This document shows, in pieces, positions 26,367-35,182 of a DNA stretch of 47,397 nt. A model generated the notes under the pieces. It did no database searches, was not told the origin of the DNA, and worked only from the letters and a program-made list of their open reading frames with translations. Source of the DNA: Methanomicrobia archaeon (GTDB lineage Archaea > Halobacteriota > Syntropharchaeia > Alkanophagales > Methanospirareceae). The first letter of the stretch is position 1. The number at the start of each line of letters is the position of its first letter. Made by a program: the position numbers and the translations under genes. Location: contig JAFGHB010000066.1 of NCBI GenBank assembly GCA_016930255.1, positions 1-47,397 of the forward strand, read 5' to 3'.

Positions 26367-26624
26367 ATGGAATTCAAAAGAAGTCTTGATAAGAAAGGAA
26401 CCACAAGAAGTCCTCGTAAACTGCGATACCTCTGTGGCTATTGCAGTGGTACCGGTACGAGACGGGGAGATTCAACATTACCCTGCCTTATCTGCGGCGG
26501 TACTGGGCGCCGGCCGTCTAAATTGAAAAACGAGTGTATGTGCTGTGAAGGGTCGGGTCTGAAGCCGGGGAGCATAGCGTTACCCTGCCCAACCTGTGGC
26601 GGGTGGGGTTATATTAAAGGATAG
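26367..26624 (+). CDS. Small protein with four DnaJ-type CxxCxGxG motifs
   Basis: This 85-residue protein has a basic N-terminal tail of about 22 residues and then almost only a DnaJ-like cysteine-rich region. The motifs are CGYCSGTG, CLICGGTG, CMCCEGSG and CPTCGGWG, at roughly residues 23-30, 40-47, 57-64 and 74-81. Four such motifs form two zinc-binding modules in DnaJ, but no J domain or substrate-binding domain is present. It may be a chaperone adaptor or a zinc carrier. The TATA box at 26315-26324 gives it its own promoter. It is not near grpE in this window. Confidence 0.8.
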   Translation: MEFKRSLDKKGTTRSPRKLRYLCGYCSGTGTRRGDSTLPCLICGGTGRRPSKLKNECMCCEGSGLKPGSIALPCPTCGGWGYIKG

Positions 26625-26668
26625 CATTCCACTCATGTGCGATAGACTTACCGTAACAATTCACACCA

Positions 26669-27973
26669 CTACTTCCATTTCCACATCACGATACCCTCAG
26701 CAACCTTGGGCAGAAAGAGCGTTGACTTCTGCGGGAACACCTTCTTCTCCACGTGCGCCTTGTATTCCACATCGGCTATACGCAGCCGTCTGAGGAAGAA
26801 CGCAACCTCGTACGCTTCCTTATCCACTTTCTCGATCGCCTCTTGCGGACTGGCGGTGAAGACCACATCCTCAGGCTCGCCAATAAGCGTTGGCCCAATA
26901 AGCCATTCGTGCAGGCTGATGACATCCAGTCCCACTCGCTCGCCGCGGGCCTCCGCTAATTTCCCGATTCTTTCCTTATCCGCTCGCAGCACGTAGTACT
27001 TCTCTCCGTCGTACATACCAAATCGCACGTCAAATTCATCGGTGCTTTCGTTAAGCCTCGAATAGATCTGTGCCTCGCCCGCACGCTTGTCGTACGATTC
27101 TACCGTGAAATAATCCGCTATCCTCGCCCATAACTCCTCCCTACGGCATTGCCGCACACAGCGATGCCAAGGTAGCAATAAAAGCGCTCGATCACCGCCT
27201 TCTACCAGCATCATCAGCGTATATGCCGTGCCCTCTTCCTGATCCTTACTCACCTGATACGCCGCGGTGTATCGGTGGTGCCCATCAAGAATCATGATCC
27301 GCTTCTCACGCACGAGCTGCTGGATCTTATCAATAACGTCCTTGTCCGCTACCTCCCAGAGCAGGTGGCGAGCGCCGTTTATCACAACGTCCATGACCGG
27401 CTTTCGCTGCTCATCTAGCTCCAAATCCGGCCTGTGAAAGCCCAGGTAATCCTCAAAGATGTTGTTTATCTCATGGCCCGGCATGTTGTATTCCGCGACG
27501 ATCGGCGAGAAGTTCATGCCGCACGCTTTCATCAGATGGCTTCGCTCGCGCGTCTTCGTCTCAAACGTCTTCTCATGCCCCACTATGCTGTGCTCGTTGA
27601 GTTTATCGACCTTCACCAATGTGACCAACCCGAATGCGAAATAGACCTCTCTTCGCTCCTCTCTGGGGATTTGCTCCACTAGACTCCTCGAGAGGCTGTA
27701 CCGAATCCCGTAGATATAGAACGCGGGGTGGTCACGCCCTTTCAAAATCCCCTCGGCGAAAAGGCGCTCTAAACTCAGTTTCGCGTAATCTACGAAATCG
27801 TCCTCCGCCACGCCCTCTTTTCTCGTGCTAAAATGGATTACATTGTTCCTATCGGCTGCATAACGCTCGTACTGCTGCGCATCAATGGTATCGTAGACAG
27901 GGCATACCAGTTCGGCTCTGGTCTCCAGTTCCGGGTTCAGTATCGTCGCCTTGAACGGTCTTATCTCCACCAT
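26669..27973 (-). CDS. DUF1015 family protein
   Basis: This 434-residue protein begins IRPFKATILNP and CPVYDTIDAQQYERYA, and holds ILDGHHRYTAAY near residue 226. These are signatures of the DUF1015 family, which is related to the ParB/SbnI-type serine kinase fold. The HHRY segment corresponds to the nucleotide-dependent catalytic region in relatives, so ATP- or ADP-dependent phosphorylation of a small molecule is plausible. It stands alone and is convergent with the zinc-finger gene (44-base gap). No pathway context. Confidence 0.85.
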   Translation of the reverse strand: MVEIRPFKATILNPELETRAELVCPVYDTIDAQQYERYAADRNNVIHFSTRKEGVAEDDFVDYAKLSLERLFAEGILKGRDHPAFYIYGIRYSLSRSLVEQIPREERREVYFAFGLVTLVKVDKLNEHSIVGHEKTFETKTRERSHLMKACGMNFSPIVAEYNMPGHEINNIFEDYLGFHRPDLELDEQRKPVMDVVINGARHLLWEVADKDVIDKIQQLVREKRIMILDGHHRYTAAYQVSKDQEEGTAYTLMMLVEGGDRALLLLPWHRCVRQCRREELWARIADYFTVESYDKRAGEAQIYSRLNESTDEFDVRFGMYDGEKYYVLRADKERIGKLAEARGERVGLDVISLHEWLIGPTLIGEPEDVVFTASPQEAIEKVDKEAYEVAFFLRRLRIADVEYKAHVEKKVFPQKSTLFLPKVAEGIVMWKWK

Positions 27974-28339
27974 CTCCTCACTTCCCTACTCTATCACTAT
28001 TTCGTCATTTGTTTTAATTCTTTCCGCTTTTTCGTTCGATGACCGACCACGGAACGAGTGTATGTTATTCAAGAAAGCTCGTGACGATTTCCTTCACGGT
28101 AACTTCTCCCTCCCTGGTATCGTCGTTAGATGCGCTGGTGTACGGCGTGCGCTCTACCAATCGCGGGCCTCATTCAGGTTTCTGCTTCTTTGGCACTCGG
28201 TTTAAATTTTAAAAGTGCGCTTCAGAAGAAGCCACACGCCAGAAGATAAATATAATAAAAACAAATAGGATGTAAATCTGTAAACAATATAAATCCGTAG
28301 GTTGTATAGATTAGAAGAAAGATAGGAGGAAAATGAAAG
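27974..28339. other. Intergenic region carrying the tuf promoter and leader
   Basis: I see no gene in these 366 bases. The right half is AT-rich with several TATA-like stretches (AATATAATAAAA near 28247-28258; CAATATAAATCC near 28287-28298). GGAGG at 28325-28329 serves the elongation-factor gene. A long leader is possible if the upstream TATA boxes are used. Confidence 0.5.
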
Positions 28340-29605
28340 ATGGCAGAGAAAGAGCACATGAATTTGGCTATGATAGGGCACATAGACCACGGGAAATCAA
28401 CGCTGTTGGGACGGCTGCTGATGGATGCAGGGGTCATTGATCCACATGTAATCGATGAGTACAGGAAAAAGGCACAAGAGATAGGAAAAGGATCATTCGA
28501 GTTCGCTTGGGTGATGGATAGTTTGAAGGATGAACGAGAGCGGGGCATTACCATAGACGTCGCTCATCAGAGATTTGATACTAATAAGTATTATTACACA
28601 ATCGTGGATTGTCCGGGTCACCGAGATTTCGTGAAGAACATGATTACCGGGACCTCGCAGGCGGATGCAGCGGTGTTAGTGGTAGATGCCAAGGACGGGA
28701 TAATGGCACAGACCAAGGAGCATGTCTTCTTAGCAAGAACCTTGGGCGTAACGCAGCTCATTATCGCTATCAATAAAATGGACCGGGTGAATTACGAGCA
28801 GAAGAGCTACGAAGAACTGAAGAAGGCGCTTTTAGAACTCTTGGGTGTTGTGGGCTATAAAGAAGGAGCGCTCGTGTTTATTCCTGTTTCTGCGTTCGAA
28901 GGCGAGAATATCACGAAGCCCAGCGAGAAGATGAAATGGTTTGATGGACCTACCCTTTTGGATGCACTGGACCTCATGAAAGTGCCAGAAAAACCCATTA
29001 ATCTCCCGCTTCGATTACCGGTGCAGGATGTATATACCATAACCGGCGCGGGGACGGTTCCCGTGGGCCGGGTGGAGACCGGAAAGATAAAGAAAGGCGA
29101 CACGGTGATTTTCAACCCGCCAGCCAAGACCGGTGAGGTGAAATCGATAGAGATGCATCATGAAGAAATCCCAGAAGCTATTCCGGGCGACAATATCGGC
29201 TGGAATGTGCGAGGGGTCGGTAGGACGGATATACGGCGAGGCGACGTATGTGGGCATACAGACAATCCGCCAACGATTGCAGACGAATTTACCGCGCAGC
29301 TCATTGTGCTTCAACATCCGACCGCCATTACGATTGGCTACACACCAGTGTTCCATTGTCACACTACTCAGGTCTCTTGCACAATAACCGAGATTGCCAA
29401 AAAGTTAGATCCACGAACCGGTGCGACCAAAGAGGAGAATCCAGACTTCATAAAGACCGGCGATGCCGCTATTGTAACGGTAAAACCGTCGAGACCGCTG
29501 GTTATCGAGCGTGTGAAGGAGATACCTCAGCTCGGTCGGTTCGCTATCCGTGACATGGGGCAGACCGTTGCCGCTGGCATGGTTATGGATATAAAGGAGA
29601 AATAA
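28340..29605 (+). CDS. tuf: Translation elongation factor EF-1 alpha
   Basis: This 421-residue GTPase has G1 GHIDHGKST at 13-21, the GITID switch, G3 DCPGH, G4 NKMD and two C-terminal beta-barrel domains. It delivers aminoacyl-tRNA to the ribosome as EF-Tu does in bacteria. GGAGG at 28325-28329 lies 10 bases before the ATG. An ATG seven bases earlier is in another frame and is not used. rpsJ follows on the same strand, the standard archaeal end of the str operon, but EF-2 and S7 are not upstream. Confidence 0.97.
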   Translation: MAEKEHMNLAMIGHIDHGKSTLLGRLLMDAGVIDPHVIDEYRKKAQEIGKGSFEFAWVMDSLKDERERGITIDVAHQRFDTNKYYYTIVDCPGHRDFVKNMITGTSQADAAVLVVDAKDGIMAQTKEHVFLARTLGVTQLIIAINKMDRVNYEQKSYEELKKALLELLGVVGYKEGALVFIPVSAFEGENITKPSEKMKWFDGPTLLDALDLMKVPEKPINLPLRLPVQDVYTITGAGTVPVGRVETGKIKKGDTVIFNPPAKTGEVKSIEMHHEEIPEAIPGDNIGWNVRGVGRTDIRRGDVCGHTDNPPTIADEFTAQLIVLQHPTAITIGYTPVFHCHTTQVSCTITEIAKKLDPRTGATKEENPDFIKTGDAAIVTVKPSRPLVIERVKEIPQLGRFAIRDMGQTVAAGMVMDIKEK

Positions 29606-29637
29606 AGCTAGGCTACACAAAGCGACGTAACCAAATA

Positions 29638-29662
29638 CGAAGCGAAGCGAAGCGAAGCGAAG
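29638..29662. repeat. Five tandem CGAAG repeats
   Basis: The pentamer CGAAG is repeated five times without interruption in the tuf-rpsJ spacer. It is short and likely arose by slippage. It may vary between strains and lies about 30 bases before the rpsJ start. Confidence 0.8.
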
Positions 29663-29692
29663 CAAAAAGGAAGAGGGAAGGGGACAAACAGA

Positions 29693-30004
29693 ATGAACCA
29701 AAAAGCACGGATAAAGCTTTCGAGTACGGATCATAAGAAATTGGATGACATCTGTCAACAGGTGAAGCGGATAGTCGAGACGACAGGAGTGAGAATGTCA
29801 GGACCCATACCTCTCCCGACAAAGAAACTCGTTGTGCCATGCAGGAAGAGCCCTGATGGCGAGGGCTCTCCCACCTGGGACCATTGGGAAATGCGCATAC
29901 ATAAACGGTTGATCGATCTGGAAGCGGATGAACGGGCACTGCGACAACTGATGCGCGTACCCATTCCCAAGGATGTGCACATAGAAATTGTGCTGAAGGG
30001 GTAG
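29693..30004 (+). CDS. rpsJ: 30S ribosomal protein S10
   Basis: This 103-residue protein shows the archaeal S10 pattern: [42 protein letters not shown] and a C-terminal [12 protein letters not shown]. It is in the head of the 30S subunit. GGAAGGGGA precedes the ATG by several bases. It forms the tuf-rpsJ pair seen in most archaea; the tandem CGAAG run lies in the 87-base spacer. Confidence 0.96.
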   Translation: MNQKARIKLSSTDHKKLDDICQQVKRIVETTGVRMSGPIPLPTKKLVVPCRKSPDGEGSPTWDHWEMRIHKRLIDLEADERALRQLMRVPIPKDVHIEIVLKG

Positions 30005-30041
30005 TAGATACAAACCAAACGCGACAGACAAATATAGAAAA

Positions 30042-30049
30042 CTATAAAT
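30042..30049 (+). promoter_or_regulatory. TATA box of the 74-residue coiled-coil gene
   Basis: CTATAAAT is a near-consensus archaeal TATA box located about 65 bases before the ATG at 30111. It would give a leader of about 40 bases holding GGTGAT. Confidence 0.6.
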
Positions 30050-30110
30050 AGCGTGTTGGTTGTATCCTATCCTATACCAACGTGTAACTAACTAAAAAGA
30101 GGTGATAAGG

Positions 30111-30335
30111 ATGGGTGTTGTACCTGATGAGGTAATAAATGAGAAGGATGCTGAAATCGCGGCACTGATAAAGGAGATAGGCGATTTAACGAACGAATTC
30201 AAGGCCGCAAGTGATGAGGAGCAGAAGACCGAGATCATAAATAAGATCACGGAGAAGGAGAAGGACCTGCGCTCCGTGCGGCAGAAGAAAGGGCAGTTTA
30301 AGGCTGTGCAAGCGGCGCCGTCAAAACTCTGGTAG
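30111..30335 (+). CDS. Small coiled-coil protein (74 residues)
   Basis: No family recognised. The protein is acidic and highly helical, with a heptad-like run through residues 12-60 (EIAALIKEIGDLTNEFKAA) and a basic end (KKGQFKAVQ). The ATG at 30111 is chosen because GGTGAT lies just upstream. The strong TATA box and Shine-Dalgarno site suggest high expression. It stands between rpsJ and the convergent hdrB gene. Confidence 0.65.
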   Translation: MGVVPDEVINEKDAEIAALIKEIGDLTNEFKAASDEEQKTEIINKITEKEKDLRSVRQKKGQFKAVQAAPSKLW

Positions 30336-30375
30336 ATAATTCGATTCTGTTCAGATCTCGATAGAGTACCACAAA

Positions 30376-30440
30376 CATAAAATAAAAAATAAAAAAGAAA
30401 GAGAAGAAAAAAAATTTTTATTTTTCTTCTTTTATTTTAG
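30376..30440. terminator. AT-rich inverted repeat between convergent genes
   Basis: A purine-rich arm of A-tracts broken by GAAAGAGAAG is followed by a T-rich arm (TTTTTATTTTTCTTCTTTTATTTT) that can pair with it. The element lies between the coiled-coil gene and hdrB, and the T-tracts on both strands suit bidirectional archaeal termination. It overlaps the end of hdrB. Confidence 0.5.
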
Positions 30441-31322
30441 CAATTTCTCAGACATCTTGGTGGTTTGCTGATCTAAACCCAGCTCCTTTTCGCTCATTCC
30501 CATTGCGAGTCCAACGAGTTGCAAAGCATAGAGAACGGGCAGATCAAAAGAGGTGCCAAACGCCTTGTTTATCTCGTATTGGCCACGATCAAGTTGCAAG
30601 TGGCAGAACGCACAGGGGTGAATTACACAATCTGCGCCCTCTTCGATCATACTCACCAACTTCTGACGTGTCCATTCTAAAGCCGTTGGGGTGTCCGCAG
30701 TTCGCACGCCGCCGCCGGCACCGCAACACATCAGCTTATCCTTGTAAACTGTTTCTTTTGCACCGATTGCCTTCACGATGTCCTCTAGAACGTTAGGTGT
30801 TTCCGCAGATCCATGCCCCCGCACCTCGCTCGGCTTGAGGAAGTGACACCCGTAATGTATCGCTACATTCACGTCCTTCATCGGCTTCGTTACTCGCTCT
30901 TTTAACCGATCTAGTCCAACCTCATCGTGAAGAACCACAATGGAATGATGCACCTCCGTAGTTCCCTTATATTCCCTTCCGGCTTTACCTAAAATCTCAT
31001 TGACCTTTTCCTTTAACTTTGGATGCTCTTTAAGCAAATGGTCGGCTTCTTGCAGCGAGCCATAACATCCGTTGCACGTCACATAGATCTCAAGTCCCAT
31101 TTCCTCCGCGATGGCGAGATTCCGCGCTGCAATAGGTAGCCATGTGTACATGTCAAAAGAGCCGAAGACACCAGGTGCCGGACAACAGGAAGCACCCACC
31201 ATCTCTTTTGTCTCTATTCCAAATTCCTTAAAGACCTTCTTCGCCGATGCTTCTATTCCCGGATACCTGTTCGGTGTGATACAACCAAGGAAATAAGCAT
31301 ACTCCTTCGTTTCTTCGCTCAT
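30432..31322 (-). CDS. hdrB: Heterodisulfide reductase subunit B
   Basis: This 296-residue protein has two CCG domains. The first has C14, C47-C48 and C83/C86 (CNGC). The second has C159, C199-C200 (CCGAGGG) and C237/C240 (CAFC). These cysteines bind the two noncubane [4Fe-4S] clusters where CoM-S-S-CoB is reduced. The start overlaps the hdrC stop by four bases (ATGA), so the two are translationally coupled. The electron-bifurcating partner hdrA is not next to it. A related disulfide could be the substrate in a non-methanogen. Confidence 0.94.
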   Translation of the reverse strand: MSEETKEYAYFLGCITPNRYPGIEASAKKVFKEFGIETKEMVGASCCPAPGVFGSFDMYTWLPIAARNLAIAEEMGLEIYVTCNGCYGSLQEADHLLKEHPKLKEKVNEILGKAGREYKGTTEVHHSIVVLHDEVGLDRLKERVTKPMKDVNVAIHYGCHFLKPSEVRGHGSAETPNVLEDIVKAIGAKETVYKDKLMCCGAGGGVRTADTPTALEWTRQKLVSMIEEGADCVIHPCAFCHLQLDRGQYEINKAFGTSFDLPVLYALQLVGLAMGMSEKELGLDQQTTKMSEKLLK

Positions 31323-31870
31323 TTCTTCTCCTCCGCTTCTTTAAGGTTCATTTTACCCCAATCAAAATCAATCAGCTTATCGAAGCCCGTTTCTTTGCAG
31401 ATTGTTTGTATTTGCTCCAGTTGTTCTTTGTATTTCTGCGTGGTTGGTGGCTGTGATTCCAGTCCGATCGATTCCCGTATCTTCATCTGGTCAGGACCGA
31501 TCGGCACGCCATGGCCGGTTTTCAACGCATACACACCAATCATCCGATGGGGCACGGACATGTGTCCCTCCTTCGCGGCCAGGTTCCGTATCGTCCGTAT
31601 GATATCCGTGCACTTTACCCCTTTCGGGCAGCGTTCATAGCACGTGTAACAGGTTGTACAGAACCACAGTTCAGGAGCGTTGAAAATCTCCTCTTTCATA
31701 TCCTCCTGTGCCATCCGAAATAACTTTCGAGTTCGTAGTGCTGTAATTCGTCCTGATGGGCAGCCGCCAGTACACTTCCCGCACTGCACGCACTGCATCA
31801 GCGATTCCATGTGCTCTTCGCCAAAGACGCCTCCGCCCCATTCAATTATCTCATCCATTAATGTTCCCAT
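31319..31870 (-). CDS. hdrC: Heterodisulfide reductase subunit C
   Basis: This 183-residue ferredoxin-like protein binds two [4Fe-4S] clusters through C27, C30, C33, C37 and C71, C74, C77, C81, each in CxxCxxCxxxC form. It passes electrons from HdrA to HdrB in the cytoplasmic heterodisulfide reductase complex. It is first in an hdrC-hdrB operon. A TATA-like TTATTTATATGG at 31943-31954 lies about 75 bases before the ATG. Confidence 0.93.
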   Translation of the reverse strand: MGTLMDEIIEWGGGVFGEEHMESLMQCVQCGKCTGGCPSGRITALRTRKLFRMAQEDMKEEIFNAPELWFCTTCYTCYERCPKGVKCTDIIRTIRNLAAKEGHMSVPHRMIGVYALKTGHGVPIGPDQMKIRESIGLESQPPTTQKYKEQLEQIQTICKETGFDKLIDFDWGKMNLKEAEEKK

Positions 31871-31976
31871 TTGGGTGTTCCTCCATATTCTCTCTTTATC
31901 TATCGAGTACCTACCTCGTTATGGTTACAACTTTTCGGCTGTCCATATAAATAAGTTGCTCTTTTTCGTTAATGCA

Positions 31977-31993
31977 CAACAACACTGTTGTTG
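31977..31993. terminator. Short perfect inverted repeat after the phosphoesterase
   Basis: CAACAACA-C-TGTTGTTG is an 8-bp perfect dyad directly after the TAG of the broken phosphoesterase gene and upstream of the hdrC promoter. It may be a terminator or a regulator-binding site. Confidence 0.3.
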
Positions 31994-32506
31994 CTACAGA
32001 TTCACCATCTTCGCACCATCAATCTCGAAATCAAGTAGAGCCGCCGTTTTCCTTCCCGTGAGGTAACCACAGCACTCCCCGGGGTTAATCACCCACGTCG
32101 TCTCTCGGTCATCGGCTCTACCTGGATACTGCTCGATCACCACTTTATGCGTATGCCCAGAGATCACTGCATCGTACCTGCCCGATGTGGCCAGGGGTTC
32201 CACGATCTGCGGCTTGTGAGTCACAATGCTCTTTTTATCAGCGAAATCAAATTCATACGGGTCTTCGTAGAGCTCCCCCACCCATTCTTATTCGTAATCC
32301 TTCTTTAAACGCAGTTTATCACCGTCATTATTGCCGAAAAAACCTGCCTGTGAGGCTTTGAGTTTTTTAAACGGCTGCGAGGTAAATGGTGAGATAAAAT
32401 CGCCCGCGTGAATCAGCAGTTCGATGCCTTCATCGTTAAAAATCGCTACTGCCTCGCCTATCGCATCAAGATTGTCATGTGTATCCGATATTATTCCCAC
32501 TTTCAT
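31994..32506 (-). pseudogene. MJ0936/YfcE-type phosphodiesterase interrupted by one in-frame TAA
   Basis: The frame from the ATG at 32506 encodes the metallophosphoesterase start MKVGIISDTHDNLDAI, then HAGDF and FGNNDGD. It then meets TAA at 32288-32290. After the stop the same frame resumes ([10 protein letters not shown]) and completes the domain with [14 protein letters not shown] and [13 protein letters not shown], ending TAG. Ignoring the stop, the protein has 170 residues, the normal family length, with every expected metal-binding motif apart from THG changed to THK. The family hydrolyses phosphodiesters with Mn or Ni. Only one base change separates it from an intact gene, so decay is recent or the base is a sequencing error. 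TAA is not a pyrrolysine codon. Confidence 0.8.
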
Positions 32507-32580
32507 GCGTTCTCACTTTCACTTTAGCCATACCATATAATTTATTTTATATGCCTGTGGTGGTAAACACTAATAGTTAA

Positions 32581-33834
32581 ATGGCTGATTCATACGCACG
32601 ACGACGCTACACCATCGTTGGCATTGATCCGGGCACGACGGTGGGAATTGCCATGATCGACCTCCGGGGCAAACTGGTAGAAGTATTCAGCGCGAAGAAT
32701 TATTCGATTTCAGATGCCATAGCATGGATCGCAGCGCGTGGAAGGCCTTTGATCGTCGCTTCTGACGTTACGCCTACACCCGCGATGGTGAAGAAGATAA
32801 GCAGTGTCTTCGCTTCTCCGGTTCATGACCTGGGCGAATCTCTGTCCACGGACGAGAAGATCGCACTGACGAAAGGCGAAGATTACGAATACAAAAACGC
32901 CCATGAGCGAGACGCATTAGCAGCCTGCGTTAACGCGTTCAAGCACTACAAGAGAAAATTCACACAGGTGCAGAAGAAGACGCCCGCGGGTGTAAATGTG
33001 GAAGTGGTAAAGGCGATGGTGGTACAAGGCGTGTCAATAAGCGCGGCCATAGACCGGCTGATCGCTCCTGAAGAGGAGAAAGAGCAAGTTACGGAAGAGC
33101 CAAGGCAGAGCGAGGGCGATAGCGGTGTGGAGCGTGAGCGGGATGGTAAAACGATCCTCAGATTACGTGGTCTCCTGAAGGATAAAGACGCGCGAATCGA
33201 GCTGCTGGAAGAACGCATAACAGCGCTCGAGACACGTTTAGAAGAAGGGGAGTGGGAGAGAGCACGCTTGAAGCGGAAACTCGATTCCACACGTTCAGCG
33301 AGTACGAGAGCGTTGAAAAAAGCGGAAGAGATACGAAAGCGGGACCGGGCGATTGAAAGCTTGAGAGCGGAAGTGAGAGCGCGCGAGCAGGAGAAAGCAG
33401 AGCTAAGGGGCATCATCGAGGCCCTGAAAGGCGGAGGGAAACGAGATGTACAGGGTGGAAAGAGGATTACGGTGATACAAACGTTCAGCCATGATGCGAT
33501 CGTGGATGCCGATAAGAACTACGGGCTTAACAAAGGCGATGTCGTGTTCCTTAAAGACGGCAGTGGCGGTGGGGCAAGTACTGCGGAACTATTGGCGAAG
33601 AAAGGTATCGTTGCGGTAATCTACGGCAAAGAGCTCTCGCATTTCGCTGTTGATACCTTCTCTCAGTTTGATATTCCTACGTTCTCCACGCACGAGCTAC
33701 CGCTGCTGTCAATCGGTGATGATGATGAAGAAGAGGGAGCGTTCGCTTTTGTGGATCTGCACCTTCTCAACGAGCGGATGGAAGAATGGAAGCGGGCGCG
33801 GCGGGAAAAGGAGGTGGTACTGCTAAATCGTTAA
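32581..33834 (+). CDS. DUF460 RNase H-like protein with coiled coil
   Basis: This 417-residue protein starts almost immediately with the RNase H-like fold: GIDPGTTVGIAMIDL, then IVASDVTPTP and NAHERDALAAC, with the probable catalytic Asp and Glu. It corresponds to the DUF460 domain, a predicted archaeal nuclease related to YqgF/RuvC. A long coiled coil follows at about 190-290, and a C-terminal domain closes the protein (GDVVFLKDGSGGG, VDLHLLNERMEEW). Family members I know are often about 600 residues with an additional N-terminal region; that region is missing here. TTTTATAT at 32545-32552 lies about 30 bases before the ATG, implying a leaderless mRNA. Confidence 0.85.
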   Translation: MADSYARRRYTIVGIDPGTTVGIAMIDLRGKLVEVFSAKNYSISDAIAWIAARGRPLIVASDVTPTPAMVKKISSVFASPVHDLGESLSTDEKIALTKGEDYEYKNAHERDALAACVNAFKHYKRKFTQVQKKTPAGVNVEVVKAMVVQGVSISAAIDRLIAPEEEKEQVTEEPRQSEGDSGVERERDGKTILRLRGLLKDKDARIELLEERITALETRLEEGEWERARLKRKLDSTRSASTRALKKAEEIRKRDRAIESLRAEVRAREQEKAELRGIIEALKGGGKRDVQGGKRITVIQTFSHDAIVDADKNYGLNKGDVVFLKDGSGGGASTAELLAKKGIVAVIYGKELSHFAVDTFSQFDIPTFSTHELPLLSIGDDDEEEGAFAFVDLHLLNERMEEWKRARREKEVVLLNR

Positions 33835-34134
33835 CGCAAAGGCAGTCGGTCGTTTTCTCTCTGCACGTGTGTCTTTACTTAATCTTGACCGTTGAAGTAA
33901 GTCCCTCTGACTCTGCAAGCAAAGGCACGTTCGCCGCAGCACCTTGCCATCGCAATCATACTATTAGCTGCGTTGAGCGGTGGCTAAAGAGCTAAAGTAG
34001 GCCTTTAATTTGTTCATACCACATTTAAGGCACAGAACACGCACAGTTACAATTCGTACCGGGGCAACAAAGGAAAGAATCGTATCATTATAAATAGTGG
34101 CACGGCATTGTAAAGTAGCACAGGTGAATGAACA
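33835..34134. other. Intergenic region with mch promoter
   Basis: I see no gene in 300 bases. The right end has ATTATAAATA at 34087-34096 and GGTGA at 34123-34127, serving mch. The left part shows no motif I recognise. Confidence 0.5.
34087..34096 (+). promoter_or_regulatory. TATA box of mch
   Basis: ATTATAAATA lies about 40-48 bases before the mch ATG. The start site about 25 bases downstream leaves a leader of about 15-20 bases that holds GGTGA. Confidence 0.6.
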
Positions 34135-35097
34135 ATGATAAGTGTGAATGAGTATGGACTGGACGTTTTTGAGGACATGATGGACCTTGCAGAGGATTTG
34201 CAGGTGGGCATAGCGGAGTTGGATAATGGGACAACGCTCATAGATGCAGGCGTGGAAGAAAAGGGGGGATTTGCAGCGGGGTTGTACGTTTCGCGGATAT
34301 GTATGGCGGACCTTGCGGATATTACATTCAACAGTTTTGACCTTGGTAAATTGGTTGTGCCGGCGGTAGAACTTACCACCGACCATCCGGTGATCGCGTG
34401 CATGGCGTCACAATTCGCGGGATGGCGGATAAAAGTAGGGAAGTTCTTCGGTATGGGCTCGGGGCCTGCACGGGCACTTTCGCTCAATCCAAAAGAGCTG
34501 TACGAGGAGATAGATTATACGGACGACGCAGATGAGGCGGTGCTGGTTCTGGAAAGCAACACGATGCCGGATGCTGAGGTGACGGCGGCGATAGCGAAGG
34601 CATGCACGGTGGAGCCAGAAGATCTTTACATCGTGGTTGTGCCAACGGCATCCATTGCAGGCTCTGTGCAGATATCCGCGCGTGGTATAGAAACCGGCGT
34701 ACACCGGCTCGAAGTGCTCGGTCTTGATATAAACCGCATAAAACACGCGCACGGCCTCATCCCGATCTCACCCCTCGTCGGTGACGATCTGAAATGCATG
34801 GGCTCGACCAATGATTGCATCATGTACTGCGGTCGCATGTATTATTCGATAGATTACGAGGACGTAGAGGAATTGAAAGGCTACGTAAAGAGCGTCCCGT
34901 CAATGAACTCGAAGGATTACGGCAAGCCGTTTTACGTTACCTTTAAAGAGGCGGAATTCGACTTCTATAAGATCGATGCCGCTTCGTTCGCACCTGCGGA
35001 GGTCACCGTGAACGAATTGAACAGTGGTAAGACGTTCACCAGCGGGAAGATTAATCCGGAGGTGTTATTGGAGTCTTTTGGTGTGGAGTCGATATAA
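34135..35097 (+). CDS. mch: Methenyl-tetrahydromethanopterin cyclohydrolase
   Basis: This 320-residue protein has the Mch sequence throughout: GTTLIDAGVEEKGGFAAG near the N-terminus, ADITF, TTDHPVIACMASQFAGW, and FGMGSGPARAL near 101-111. It interconverts methenyl- and formyl-tetrahydromethanopterin in the C1 branch of methanogenesis or its reversal. No other pathway gene is adjacent. The start has GGTGA about 8 bases upstream. It is one of the best indicators of the lineage. Confidence 0.96.
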   Translation: MISVNEYGLDVFEDMMDLAEDLQVGIAELDNGTTLIDAGVEEKGGFAAGLYVSRICMADLADITFNSFDLGKLVVPAVELTTDHPVIACMASQFAGWRIKVGKFFGMGSGPARALSLNPKELYEEIDYTDDADEAVLVLESNTMPDAEVTAAIAKACTVEPEDLYIVVVPTASIAGSVQISARGIETGVHRLEVLGLDINRIKHAHGLIPISPLVGDDLKCMGSTNDCIMYCGRMYYSIDYEDVEELKGYVKSVPSMNSKDYGKPFYVTFKEAEFDFYKIDAASFAPAEVTVNELNSGKTFTSGKINPEVLLESFGVESI

Positions 35098-35182
35098 TCA
35101 ATCCTTTCGGGATTCTAAGAAGCTTTAGGCGTCAGAGAAGACGTCAGTGTATACAGCTAGCTCGAAGAGCCGAGAAAGAGGT

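Noticed and set aside
29638-29662. Tandem CGAAG units as a possible CRISPR-like or regulatory array
   Set aside because: Five 5-base units with no spacers; this is a simple slippage repeat.
32288-32290. Stop-codon readthrough or pyrrolysine at the phosphoesterase stop
   Set aside because: Pyrrolysine is encoded by UAG; this codon is UAA, and UAA also ends many intact genes in this window, so a recoded sense codon is unlikely.
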